In this document: positions 12,894 to 24,655 of the stretch, piece after piece | Layout: each line of letters starts with the position of its first letter | Position numbering within the stretch: the stretch's first letter is position 1 | Assembly (NCBI GenBank): GCA_000708835.1 | Contig: DF237028.1 | Span: 126,891 to 190,890 of the forward strand | Source: Klebsormidium nitens | Lineage: Eukaryota > Streptophyta > Klebsormidiophyceae > Klebsormidiales > Klebsormidiaceae | Reading direction: 5' to 3' | DNA: 64,000 nucleotides | Position numbers and translations under genes: made by a program | Notes under the pieces: model-generated | What the model was told of the DNA's origin: nothing | What the model saw: only the letters and a program-made list of their open reading frames with translations | Database searches by the model: none

Positions 12894-13448
12894 TCAAACA
12901 GGTCGGGAAGTATTGAATCTGATGTGCTGGAGCTGCCCCAAGCCTGTGCGGCACACACTGTGCCTGACTGGGGTGCTCCGTACGTGTGTGCATGCAACCG
13001 CCAGCAACGTTTCTGACTCACAGAGAAGCATGCCTGAGTCGGCACCGTGCTCGTGAATGTGTACATCTGTACACCGAATTTGACGGCTGGGTTCGACATG
13101 GCAGGAGTGCGAGCGTCTCGCAGCCGTCGATAGCTTCTGTGGTCCGAGTTTAAATTTCAAACTTGAAGTTGCAGCGGCGGTCGTTGATTGCGAATGATAC
13201 CGTGCACATGCTTCTTTGACACTAGCAAGATTTTTCAGGCGAGCGACTATACACAAGACATAAGCTGTGTCAGAGTTCGGCCGGCACGTTCGTAATTCGG
13301 CTAGATCGTGCACCACTCGAGCAAACAGACGGCTCAGATTGGTCAAATCTACCACGTGGAAGGACCGGTCTCTACAAGAAGCATTGGCCCAGACCGGTAC
13401 CGTACCGCAGTGTGCATCGCAGGTGCCATTTTGCCGATTGAGGTGCAT
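12894..13448 (-). CDS. Unassigned 184-codon open frame upstream of ARM-TPR gene
   Basis: This is the longest frame not claimed by a recognised gene on this side of the transposon. Its first third (FHVVDLTNLSRLFARVV and the following VLCIVARLKNLASVKEA) looks helical and could be a further 5' coding exon of the ARM-TPR gene; the rest is His/Cys/Ser-rich and looks like chance translation. No domain is recognised. Confidence 0.2.
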   Translation of the reverse strand: MHLNRQNGTCDAHCGTVPVWANASCRDRSFHVVDLTNLSRLFARVVHDLAELRTCRPNSDTAYVLCIVARLKNLASVKEACARYHSQSTTAAATSSLKFKLGPQKLSTAARRSHSCHVEPSRQIRCTDVHIHEHGADSGMLLCESETLLAVACTHVRSTPVRHSVCRTGLGQLQHIRFNTSRPV

Positions 13449-13501
13449 TTGCCTGCACGGTGCTGCACATGGCTCTCAATCTACCGTACCGTAGTTCCCA
13501 G

Positions 13502-13509
13502 CTTATGAG
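13502..13509. repeat. Left target-site duplication CTTATGAG
   Basis: Eight bases identical to 14000-14007, flanking the inverted-repeat element exactly. Eight-base duplications are the signature of hAT transposase insertion. Confidence 0.85.
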
Positions 13510-13999
13510 CAGTGTTTCCCCTGATTATTTTAATTGCTGGCCGCCCGGCCGGCCGGGGCCTGAGTTTGCCGGCCCGTTGGGCCGGGCCGAGGTCGCCATT
13601 GCCGGCCCAAGTCCCGGCAAAATATATGGAATTTCCTCGCGCGCGCACCCCATATATTCGACTTTACAATACTTTCATAAGTCTCTAGCTTATCTACGTG
13701 TAAAATTATCGACCAACTTCCTACCTGTCCTACCGAAGGGATCATTGAGGGATACTGCTGGCCAGAAGTCACCGAGGGAAGGTTTTTTTCGACAAAAACC
13801 TTTAAATGTCCTGAAATCCTGATCGTTTACACACGGAATACGATGACAGGGCCAGCTATGAACTTTCATTGCCGGCCCAAGAGGCCGGCCCGTGCCCGGC
13901 AATGCCGGCCGGATGGGCCGGAGGCCGGCCCCCATTGCCGGCCCGGTTTGACCATTGCCGGCCATTTTACCAGAGAGTGGGCCGGCAGGGGAAACACTG
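13510..13999. mobile_element. Non-autonomous hAT-type transposon (MITE), 490 bp
   Basis: The element begins CAGTGTTTCCCCTG and ends with the exact inverse CAGGGGAAACACTG, a perfect 14-bp terminal inverted repeat, and is bounded by the 8-bp duplication CTTATGAG. The CAG start, the CAGTGTTTCCC type of end and the 8-bp duplication all fit the hAT superfamily. There is no transposase frame. Both ends are packed with GCCGGCC/GGGCCGG strings, including repeated CATTGCCGGCCC in several places, as expected for subterminal transposase-binding repeats. The middle is AT-richer. It must be mobilised in trans. It sits about 600 bp upstream of the HIPL start codon. The intact duplication and inverted repeats suggest a fairly recent insertion. 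Confidence 0.88.
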
Positions 14000-14007
14000 C
14001 TTATGAG
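14000..14007. repeat. Right target-site duplication CTTATGAG
   Basis: Exact copy of 13502-13509 directly after the right terminal inverted repeat. Confidence 0.85.
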
Positions 14008-14608
14008 TCATGATGCTGGTTCGAGTACCATCACATCTCCAAACTTCTCAATTTCATTTAGTCCTACCCACTCAAATTTCCACAGAGAAAAGGCGGAGGC
14101 GTTGCCGTGGCCTCTGCGTAATGTCTAATTGTAGGCTTTGGTAGCCACATAGCTTCTCCACTTCTCCAAAAGTTTTGAAATTGGGGTGATTATCTATCAG
14201 GCAAGTCTTGCCACCACTTATTGCTTGAAGGCATTGCATGATGGCGGTCGCCTGCTTCCAATTATGTCATGTGAATCTTTTGCCTTTGCAAACCCCTCAC
14301 TTCAGCAATTTGTGTTTTCAGATGGGCCTTCAAGCTCTTTGGGGTCACCCATGATTATGGAGGCTGTCGTCATAGAGCATTGACAGCTGTCTCTGGATCC
14401 ATTGATCTGACTAAAATCGGACGGAGGAACACCACTTTTCCTTCTGCTTTCAGAGCACCGGCTTTCTGAAATGGACCCCAGTGGTGTTGTATAGCTTGTG
14501 GTTTACCGGAAGGGGCTGCCGCTCTTTGTTTTCAGCGCACTTCAAGTGATTCAAGAGAAGTACTCAAAACTATCAGTTGGCTTTTGCAGGTCTCTATACA
14601 AGGTTCTG
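14008..14608 (+). promoter_or_regulatory. 5' flank and leader of the HIPL gene
   Basis: These 601 bp lie between the hAT element and the HIPL start codon and should contain the promoter and leader. The frame open from 14498 continues into the HIPL start but its upstream part has no signal-peptide character, so it is treated as leader. No other gene is seen. Confidence 0.4.
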
Positions 14609-17600
14609 ATGGCGCGAGGGGCGCTTCTGCAGCTGCTGTCAGCTATAGTGCTGATGGCCGCCTTTGTTTCCGGCCACCAGCTGTGCACAAACCTTGGTGA
14701 GATTGATATTGCCTGATGCGCTATATTGTGGTTCGCTGCATCTCCAGTAAGGTCTGTGTCCACCACCAAAGTGGATACAGCTACACGAAGTGCAATGCCC
14801 CCTTCTCCCATCTACCCTGCAACACCAGCTGCTTGGTTACTTGGTTCTCAGTTCCTACAGGCAGCTTGCCCCATAGCGCTTTGAAGGGGCCACAAACACG
14901 CTCGCTCGTCATCTGGACTCGTCACTGCTCACCTAATCTCCGTGACAGTACATCAAAGCAAAGTGAGAACCAGATTGCACCACAAGATCTGATGAGGCAC
15001 TCCCCTGTTTAGCAGCTCATGACTGTCATTCTGGCATCTTCTTGCAGAGGGCCCCACCAAGCCCAGCGCCCCGCTGACATTTTGCAGCGCTCCTGCGTAT
15101 CCCTCCCTGGGGTGCTGCTCTCCCTCTTCTGACCAGCAGATCCAGGCGTACTTCACGTCCCTCAATGTCACCGACGCACAGTGCTCCGCCGTGTTGCAAC
15201 AGCTGCTCTGTGCGGTGAGTTGCCGAGCCACCACTTTGGGATTCAAACATGTGCTTCAGATTTCGGGTGCTCGCTAACCTGACACATGTTGTAGGCTTGA
15301 GCTACTCTTTCAGGATGCACGTCTTGTGGATCTCTGGAGAAGCCCAGGTTATACTAAAGGTGGTGATGTTGAAGATAACAGTAAAGCAGGTTTATTGGCT
15401 GATCTTGTATGAAAGAGCTCAGATTTTGGTTTTTAGTTTTCCATCACAAGATCACAACATGCTTGCGACTACGATATGTTGCCTGCAGCAATGCGATCCG
15501 TGGGCCTCGCACCTGCTTGGAGTCGAGCAGAACTCCCCGCGGGTCATCCCGTACCTCTGCAACACCACAAGTGGCAGCACCACCAGCTACTGTGCACAGG
15601 TATGCACTTGATTCAAAAGTAGACTGCCTGACAGGGTATTTGTAACCCCCGATCACACAACTTCGAAGCGGTTTCCCTTTTCGAGTGCTTTTATACATAA
15701 GTCGCTGAAGGTTTGTTGGAAGGATCAGATGGTCTGTAGGCATTCACTCATCAGGGGTGGGAGGCAAAGGTCCCAACTTGACCGTCCTGCCGCATGTCCC
15801 AGCGAGGAGAGTGTCAGGCAATCTCTTCGTTCACAGGTAAACCAGAGGGTCCCTCTGGACCGTTGTGCCAGTAGACTTGCATACATTGCGTTGAGCTATG
15901 GCTTGCCTATGAATGGAACCATTTGGCTCCTGTGCAGGTGTACTCAGCTTGTGCCTCAGTCCCCATTGCTAACAGTCCCTTCGCCCAAACTCCGGGAGCG
16001 GGCCTCAACGCCCTCCCTATCGCCTCCTCCACTCCCACCACGCTGTCAGACCTGTTTCCCAGCCAAGCCGCGTTTTGCAACGCCTTCTCAGCAAGCAGCT
16101 TCTGCTATGATGGCGCCCCGTATGTGCTCCCTCCCCCCAGTCCGGCCAATGCTACGAGTGGCATGTGCGTCGAGAAGATTGGGACGGGCACGTATATCAA
16201 CATGGCAGCCATTCCAGGATCGTCGAATCTGGCGTTGGTGGCCTCGCAGTATGGCAGGGTAAGCCCCGAGGTGCTCTTTGTTCATGTAATATTCAGTCTC
16301 CCAATCTCATTGCTCGGATTGCACAATCTTGATCACCGTTGCTTCCGAGGGAATCTGGGCTGAACGCGACCATCCAATGAGCTAGTCACCCGGGGTCCTC
16401 TTTTGCTTCTGGAGGGCTTTTGGCCCGGGGATACTTTCTTGAGATTTTGATTCAGATGATTTCACCTGGCTACACCTTGAATCCAATCGACCAGTGCCTT
16501 ACCATCTCCGAGGCTCCTGCGCCCTTGTGAATTGAGTTTGACACCCTCACACCGTCTGCAGATCCGCCTGGTCACTCTGCCAGCTGCCGGCAGTGGTCTC
16601 AACATGACTGGCGAGAGCGGGACCCCTTTCCTGGACCTCTCTCAGAAGATCCTGGCAGGCGGGGAGAACGGTCTGATCGGCCTTACGGTGCACCCGAACT
16701 ACACCACGAACGGGAAGTTCTACGTCACTTACACTTGCAACTCGGTGAGGAAAACTTGCACTCTCAGTCGGTGTGGCATTCTTTTGCCAATGTTTCGGCG
16801 AGATACCCTGAATTCGACAGACCCTTTTTCTTGATAAGCTTCAGTGCAGGCGCACCTTGTACTTAAGTTGTTCACGAACAGCCGTTCCCTTTTCCGCTCT
16901 CTTCGATTCGCCCTGCCGCAAGGTTTGCGCCGTATCTTCTGTCCACTGTATGACCTTCTCTAAAATGTGCAAATCGAGTTTCTGCCCTCACGCCCTCCTG
17001 CATGCCGTATCGGCAAAGGTTTTCACCACTCTTCTGTGTGAAAACTCCTTTTCGTTCATCCTGAGGTTTCAATGGGCGCGAGCAGGATTTATCGTCCGTT
17101 TCACACAAGAGCTGTTTTTGGTTCTTTCCACACTGGAAACGGTTAAAAATGACCTTCTCTTCATGAATTCATAGTTTCGCCGTGTTACAGTCGGGGTCAG
17201 ACTTAGTTTCAAACTTTTCACACTGACCCCAAACTCTCAATAATAATTGAATTCATTGTGTAATTTTCGTCCACGCTCCAGGTTCGCCATGTGGATTCTG
17301 CATTTTGCACTTCGATCCCGCGCCTCTCGTTCGCTCCAATCGATAACTCTGCCTACCACTCACTGCGGTCCTTCCTATCCCCGCAGACCCTCCACCCCGA
17401 CTGCGCAGCCCCCTGTGAGTGCGATCCCACGCGCACTGCGTGTGACCCCTCCCAGCTCCCGGTCGGTAGCTGCACGCAATCCACAGTCATTGCCGAATAC
17501 ACCGCGCCCAATCCCTTGACGGGTCCTTCCAACCCCACGGAAACCCGGCGAATCCTTACCCTCTCAAAACCGTATGCAAACAATAACGGCGGGCAGCTGC

Positions 17601-19805
17601 TGTTCGGCCCGGACGGGTACCTGTACAGCCCACTTGGAGACGGAGGAGGGTAAGTCCTGCGGCTGTATGGTTGGTGAAATTGCGGTACGGGGTTAACGCT
17701 TCGAATGGCTCCTGTTGTCACTTGCTTTCGTTCTCTCGATGCAAGTCGGGTCGAGGCCTGAGAAGGTCTATGACACGGTCTCCATGCGACGCTCTTACGT
17801 TCGTTAAGTATCCGTTACGGCCGCGCTGGCTGCTAAGGTTTCGATTATGTCAGTCGCCGTTGCTTTCACCTGTGCAAATCCAATCCCTGTCCGTAGTTCC
17901 GGTAAGATCCTGCTATATTGAATGTAAGAATGCAATTCCGTGGTCGAGCAACCCCTTTTCCCATCCGGGGTTTCCGCACGAGCCAAGTTGGGCCTTGTCA
18001 ATAAGATGCATTGAACCCTTGCTTCTTCATACCTACAGCTCCGGCGATCCCTGGAACTTCGCTCAGACTAGGAACACCGTTCTTGGCAAGGTCATCCGCA
18101 TTGACGTCAACACCACTGCGTCAAACCCGGGTTACGTCATCCCGCCCACTAACCCGTACTATAACCAGACGGGCGCGGCACAGGAGGTGTTTGCGACGGG
18201 GTTCAAAAACCCGTGGCGGTGCAATTTTGACAGCGCACGGCCGACCTACTTGTTCTGCGGGGACGTAGGCCAGGTATGGGCTGCTTTCGAACAGACTTTT
18301 CTTCCTTGGAAAATGAATCTAATCTCAGAATTTGAGGTGGTCGGAGCATATATATTGACTGGAGACGCTGGTATTTGAAAAGATTTTCCGCATGGTTTGG
18401 CTTCATCCACGTTTTAGAAAACTTTTGAAGATAAGCGTGTGTCGAGAAGCGTCAACAGACTAGCCGCTTCTTTGCGTTTCGTTATGTTGCATGAGGTCTA
18501 ACATCGTTCGGTCGGGAATGCTTTCCAGGACATATCCAGGTCCGTTTTGGAATTGCCGTCTGCTTAGATTTAGCAGCGGGTCGCGCTCCCTCTTCCGTCT
18601 CCCGCTCCCTTTTCCCCCCCTATTTTTCGAATTCTATCAATGCTCTGCTGTCCATCCCTTTTGTGTGGACTCTACTACTTCTTGTCTTGCCTACACAATA
18701 AAAGTGTGTTTGAGAAAGTCTCGCTTTGATTCGTCGTCAACTCTGAACCGGTAGATCCAGGCATCTCGAGTGCGCACCGAGCATCTAGAGTGTCTAAAAG
18801 CTTTTTTCAATCCGTGCAGACCCGATACGAGGAGGTCAACCTGGTAACCAAGGGCGGCAACTACGGCTGGCGCACTTTCGAGGGCCCGACTCTGTACACG
18901 TCCTCGGTGACTCCCCCCGGGGGAACGACCCCCCCTTCCGCAATCAGCGTCACTCCGCCCGTCATGTCCTACACTCACGACCTGAACCCCTCCGACAGCG
19001 CGTCCATAACGGGGGGCTACGTATACCGGGGGGCGAGCGACACGTGTAACTACGGGAGGTGAGGCTGCATTGCGGATTCGAAGAGGAGGAGGCTGGTCTC
19101 TCGGGGACAGGCAGGGCTCTTAGCGGGATATGAGACGCTCGACTGCTCAATCTGAGAGTTCGAAAAGCGCATTCTGACGAGAGACGCCGACAGCACTCCA
19201 CCACTAGTTTAGCTGATTGCGTCAAAGGTGCGAATGGCCGCGGTCGGCGGTCGCTTCCATAGATCCGGTTGAAAACCCGGGCAACTGTCACAAACATGTC
19301 AGCTTACATAACGCTCTCCCATAATCCTGCAAAGATGCTGCGTTGCGTCAAGACGTTGGTGGCCCGCATCAGACGCAGTCCCCCTTCTTGCAGGTACATC
19401 TTTGCTGACCTGTACGGCAAGGGCTTTACTGGGCTCGAGTCCCCAGCCGACAGCGGCAACTTCACCATGGCCCGCATGTCGTTCTTGTGTGCGGGGGCCG
19501 CATCGCCAATGACTTGCGGGTTGAAGGGCCAAGACCTCACCAACGACTTGCAATACATCTTTTCGTTTGGGGAGGACATCAACCGGGACATGTACCTGCT
19601 GACGTTGGCGGGCGTCTTCCGAGTGACGTCAGGCGACAAGTGCGGGATCACGTCATGCTCACAAAACGTGTTGAACGGCACTGCGCAAGCCGCGCCGGCC
19701 CCAGCTCTTGCTCCTACACCTTTGGGTGGGGGCGGTGCCTCTACAGATCCGCAAGTCATGTCGCTCGTGATTCTGTTCTTATCGTTGATTGCGGTGACAC
19801 TGTAA
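14609..19805 (+). CDS. HIPL1: HIPL1-like glucose/sorbosone dehydrogenase-domain protein, GPI-anchored
   Basis: Nine exons join to about 707 aa: 14609-14696, 15048-15214, 15489-15599, 15938-16258, 16562-16744, 17282-17649, 18039-18273, 18820-19058, 19394-19805. The start gives a secretory signal peptide (LLQLLSAIVLMAAFVSG). Next comes a cysteine-rich folate-receptor-like region (FCSAPAYPSLGCC, CSAVLQQLLCA, FCNAFSASSFCYDG), as in HHIP/HIPL proteins. The six-bladed propeller of the glucose/sorbosone dehydrogenase family follows, with GENGLIGLTVHPNY, NGGQLLFGPDGYLY, LGDGGG, GFKNPWRCNFD, GGNYGWRTFEG and GGYVYRG. The C terminus is an Ala/Pro/Gly linker and a hydrophobic tail (VMSLVILFLSLIAVTL) typical of a GPI-anchor signal, so the protein should sit on the outer plasma membrane or wall. 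The substrate is not known for plant HIPL proteins. The gene name is by family, not by demonstrated orthology. Confidence 0.92.
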
Positions 19806-20841
19806 GGCTGTCACACCTTGAGCGGATAATCTATTGCCTAAGATGAAAAGCTGCGGGTCAAGGATGAGGAACATTGAGTCTCCACGTAGGAAAGTGTCTT
19901 CAACAAACGCTGTTTAGATTAGCATCAATTATGTAGCTGAAACCGTCTGCAGTACATTCTGCAACAGGCTTAGTGCACGCCCAGGCCATGCGACATGGCT
20001 TTGTTACAGCATCGCATTCGTCTACAATTCGACATACTTGACTGCAGACCGCCGCCGCACGTTTTGATTGGCGCAATTAATGATCAAATGATGTGCGGCT
20101 GGGCACTTTACATAGTATATAAGTGATTCGATTGCATGCTCAACGGTTGGTATGCTTAGCTATTGATCCAGCGGATCGGTTACGCAGTACCTAGGTATCT
20201 CATGTGTGCGCTAACTGGCGGCCATATATAAGCATGGGCCTACTCAATCCGGATTGAATACACATTGAATCTACACGGCCGACGTTTTTCTGACTCATTA
20301 AATTGTGCGACTAGCTCTACTGTACTATTTAATGTGCATGTTTATGCCGGACGGTGGACCTATCTGCTTTAGTTTTTAGATATTGCATACCGTATGTATA
20401 CTGAAAAATGGATAGCCCAGCCTATGTACTGAGAAACATGCAAAGCCCAGCCTATGTGCTATATAATAAATGGCACCGTCGCTGGGTACACATCTGCGTG
20501 GTCTATTAGTATACCTTTACAATTCTTATCCAAAGTGATTGAAGTCCATGAGTCACGCGTGCAGTTTGTTTGTTATCAAAAAATTGCTCGCAGCTAGTGA
20601 GCTGCTAGCGCGTTGCGGGTCACTCTAGCTGAGCGGCAGCCCCATGTCCTCAGCACCTCTGATTCGATACGTAAGATCTGCAGCCTACTACTCGGATGCT
20701 GCGCCGCGCAGGTTTGCAATTGGGAAGTCGTGCTAAGCCTTGGGCGCCGTGCCCTCGCTAGCTAGTATCCGACGATGGAGCTTACTGGTATTCAGCTTAG
20801 GCACTGAATCAGAAGAATCGCGGCAACTCATACTCGTAATC
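19806..20841. other. Intergenic between convergent HIPL and DUF218 genes
   Basis: AT-richer DNA with stop codons in all frames and short palindromes. It contains the 30-bp tandem repeat at 20393 but no exon or RNA gene that I can support. Confidence 0.5.
20393..20464. repeat. 30-bp tandem repeat, about 2.4 copies
   Basis: Two 30-bp units (20393-20422 and 20423-20452) both start TATGTA and end AAGCCCAGCC or TAGCCCAGCC, and a third begins TATGTGCTATAT. Differences between copies show it is not new. Confidence 0.7.
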
Positions 20842-23800
20842 TCAATACGAAGCTAGTGCTGGGTCCTTAACTTTGGCCGGGTCCTCCCCAAAGGCGGCCT
20901 GATCCGCAACGTTGTATGCTTTGTGCTCTATGTGAAGCCAGCGGTGCATCTCAGGGAGGGTCCGAATACGGGGGATCAGATTTTTTTGCAGATTTCGTAT
21001 ACTGCTTGCCTCTTTTTGTAGTCGAGCCTGGACGCAACGATAAAGAGGAGACTGAATTGAAGGATCTGCCTGGCGGCGCCAAAAACTCAGTGGTTGTTGA
21101 GGTAGCTCAACATCCGTTTCATCCCATATTCCGGTCGAGTGCAGCTTTCAAGAGCAGACAGAAACGCGCCTTCCACCTTCCAAGCGGGGAAGGTACAGAA
21201 GGGGTCCTCAGAATAGAGGGTAGTACAAAATCAAGCGGAAAGAACATGCACGACATCAGTTTGGAGAAGGCAGTGTTTCAGAAAAAAAAGCCCGAAAGTA
21301 GGCTTCTAAGTCCCTTCCTTTTGTGTTGGCCTGTATCAGAACCGGCAGCGTTTTAATGCATTAAAACGGATCCGATTCTCGGCGTAGTTCCCGACCTTCT
21401 GTTGAAAGCGGTCCAAATGCTCACCTGGATGACGTCAGCATCTATCCCCTCGTCCGACGCCCGCAGGTAGTGCATCGAGAACCCTTGGCTGCCAGGTGTT
21501 CTCGCAACCGCACCCCCGTTCATCCCGCCTACATTTCCCTCATCGCTAGTTTCTCCGTTTCCGTCAAAACTGCTTGCAACTTGACTTGCCTCATGTCCAA
21601 CCAAACCGCGCCCACTGGAATCATCCCCATTGTGGGACTCGATTCTGAGTGCGCCAAACTCGCCGGTTCCGTTTGCGGAGGCGGAGGCGGAGGCGGAGTC
21701 GTTGTGGAAAGCCGCCCCGGCGCCCTGAAGGCCGAACATCCACTCGAAGATGAGCCGGGAGCGCTCGAAGTGGAAGGCTGACGTCACCATCATGATGCGT
21801 CGCCAGCCGCGGGGGATGGCGTGTGCCGTCAGGGCAAAGTAGCCTGGACGAAAAGAGGGCAGGTCAGTAACGCAAGTCGTTGACGGAATCAGCGGCTACA
21901 GAAATAACGGCGTGAGCAGGGGCACTCTTGAAGGTCAACAGAGGCCGTCTAAGAGGGTACATTGTATTTCGAGGGGCAAAACATGTCCAAGGTGCTGCAT
22001 GTGAACATGACCTTCCAGACGACACCAGTTGTCGGAACGGCGCTCGAGGGTGCTCTTCAAAGGCTGTCTATGGCGCCCCCTCAGATGCAGAGTACGCGAG
22101 GTCTCGTTCTGAAGTGGAAACTCGAATCAGTGGAAACTCGAATCGAAACAATGGATTGCTGGGACGTTACTGCCCATGCAGCGCAAGTCCTGAGGGCTTT
22201 CAGAGAGTGTGAAGTGTGTCTGCTTACATGCAATCTGGATGAGGAGACATACTGGACAGCCAAGGGCCATAGGAACCACAAAACATTTTGTTTTGACGAA
22301 CTGGGCTCTGTCTGCTGAATGGTCAACTTCGCTCACTCAGAGGGTCTGCAAGACGTGTCAAGCGCACATTACACCCCAACATTGCTCGAGAGCTTGACTC
22401 GAAGGGAACGAGGCTGGGAACGAGGTTAATGAGTGCCCTTAACATACAAATCGGGTTTACTGGCTCAAACACCGCAGATCGACAAACTCTCTTTCTGCTG
22501 GTCACAAACTTGACATTGATGATTCCAAACCGCATGTCAAGCATGTCATCAATGCTTGCAGACTTAAGTAACTTGAGGGGCCTGCATTCCAATCTGGAGG
22601 CGGCTGGAACTTGAAGGTGTTTCTGAACTTTGACATCATGGACTTGACCCGGTTATGGCCAGCACTGTCTTCCCCCCTAGCAGAAGAGTGTCCACTTGGA
22701 TTGCAGAGCTCGGCTTTCTTCTTGGCACATACTGAAGGCAATTACTAGACAGTACCTGGGAGTTGTGACTCACCATTTGCAATCGTGTCATATGAAGCCC
22801 ATTCTTTGAGGATGTGGTCTGGATGTACCCCGTGCTTCTCCGTCAGGTAGGCTGCACATGATGTCCCTTCGTGGATCACGTACCCGTCTGCAGAGAGGAG
22901 ATGCGATTCTGCGTTCTTTTACGAGCGTGTGAAGCATTTGAGATGAAAGAAGATTCCTGGTCAAGCAGTGAGTGCCTTCATGCATCTGCTTAGATCGATG
23001 AAGACATTCCTTTCTTGAGGTCTTCAAAGCTGCAAACATTCCAACTTCCTTTAGGGTGTTCTTGATGCATACTTCCTTGGAGAAGGCAGAGCGGCAGGCT
23101 GGCTCAAGGTTTTCAAAGCTGCCACTTTTCTTTCACTAAACGGCCATTTCAAGCTGCTACTGCCATGGGGGGGGCTATAGCCCCTGCGACACTTGATTCA
23201 CGTCACCATTCTACAGCTCCTTGGATCAAGTCCAATGTTTGCCACAGTGTAAGTGTTTAAGTCCTCTTTACAAGCAAACGGGGCATCAGACTTATTGTTA
23301 CCAATCTGTTGACTGGTCGCTTGTCAATGATCCGCAAGTTTAAGACAGTGGCATCAAATTGAGTTGAGATGCCAGGCTCATTTGAGCTGGCAATTCTCAC
23401 CTTTGTTGAGCACAGGGGGTTTATGTGATGTACCGCCCCCCATGACAATAATGGGGCACCGCTTATCCTGAGCCACGTAAGCCCTGTATGTAGCGTCAAG
23501 CCTCCTCTGAACCCATAACGGGACACCTCCATTGTTTGTCTGCCCGCCTCCCAAAACAAAGATACAGTCCAGCTGCTCCAATGCCAACAGTTCAGCTTCT
23601 GCAGTGGGACTGGGCCATTCGATGGCCTGTGTGCTGAAAGGTGGCAATTCAATGGAAGCTGGTGGCGATGCAGAATGAACCCCGTCGGTCCAGTCTCCTG
23701 CCTTTGATGTGCACTGTACTAGCCTGCTGGCGTGATGACATCGCTTGGTGCCACTCCAAGCAACGGGCTCAGGGGCTAAGAACTGGAGCACACACTGCGA

Positions 23801-24085
23801 TTGCAGGACTTGTGGCGTAACTTGAAACGTAACAGGCAGTCCTCTAGAGTGACAAATGAAACGCAAGCTCCCCTGCAGAGGTGCATATGTCCTTGCAACA
23901 TTCTCTGGGCTCGACCTCGCAGTGCCTTTGAAATCGGCAGGAAGCAATTTGCAGCTAGGTGAATACGGGGCACCAATCTGGCACAATGGAGTCGACCAAT
24001 TCGTTTGCAAGGGACACCTCTTCTGCAAAATGGAGGCAGCTCTCATTCTGCACAACGCCAAAGCGTCCTGTGCCACCGCCACCAT
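20842..24085 (-). CDS. DUF218 (YdcF/ElyC-like) domain protein
   Basis: Four exons join to about 467 aa: 24085-23401, 22887-22774, 21843-21425, 21027-20842. The first ATG in frame is at 24085. After about 170 residues without a recognised domain comes the DUF218 fold: DCIFVLGGGQTNNGG, CPIIVMGGGTSHKPPVLNK, DGYVIHEGTSCAAYL, HPDHILKEWASYDTIANGYF, RRIMMVTSAFHFERSRLIF, and the C-terminal LPEMHRWLHIEHKAYNVAD. These match the glycine-rich strand-loop, the E-x-S-x-D-T motif and the S-x-F-H motif of the family. Bacterial members are linked to envelope or wall biogenesis, while the eukaryotic role is unknown. A Ser/Ala/Gly-rich, acidic insert follows the SAFHFERSR helix. All phases close. The gene is head to head with the HGSNAT-like gene. 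Confidence 0.85.
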
Positions 24086-24655
24086 CCTTGAATAAGAGAT
24101 CTGAAGTTGCTGGCACCGTGGTAATTGGCACAATGGCTGACTTGCATGAACCTGAAGTCTAGCGATCTGCAGAAATATGTTCGAATTTTTACATTACTTT
24201 TGTTACCGGTAGATTTTCTATGCCTGTGATCGAAATCTGCGTGGAAGCCGGCCCAGCCTGAACCTCTCAGACTCCTTCCGACGCTATCGGCACCCTGAAA
24301 CCGGAGTATCGAGCTGGTTGATGACCACGCGCTCTTATGCCCACAGAACGTCCGCTTATATAATGGTCTCACCAGGCTTTCAGGTTCAGCCTGAAAATCA
24401 TGGTGGCACAATGTCGCGTTGAAGTTTCAAAGCATTGAAGTAGACAGCTTCCAACAAACGCTTCCACCTACTTCCACCACTGCCAATGGTCTGTCGTCAA
24501 AGGAACAGCAGAACGAGCGTCTCTAGCTCATGCATCTGACTTTTCCTCCTCCACACTCAGCTGAAAGGGAAGTTACAGCAGCAATTGCGGACGCTGAGGA
24601 CACCCTGGCTTCCATCAAGCTTCGCAAGAAGCAATCTGATTCAGCCAGGAGCGGA
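24086..24655. promoter_or_regulatory. Spacer between divergent DUF218 and HGSNAT-like genes
   Basis: This 570-bp region separates opposite start codons. An in-frame ATG at 24530 would add 42 residues to the HGSNAT-like protein; its context is weak (C at -3), so this stretch is treated as leader plus promoter. Confidence 0.4.

Noticed and set aside
14020-14037. tRNA B-box-like GGTTCGAGTACC
   Set aside because: The flanking bases do not form a T-arm stem and there is no A-box or acceptor stem at the right distance.
18691-18700. AATAAA polyadenylation-like string
   Set aside because: It lies inside a HIPL intron, followed by two well-supported coding exons.
20916-21356. 146-codon plus-strand open frame
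   Set aside because: It overlaps, on the opposite strand, the last exon of the DUF218 gene, whose translation (RTLPEMHRWLHIEHKAYN) is clearly the conserved one. The plus frame has no family character.
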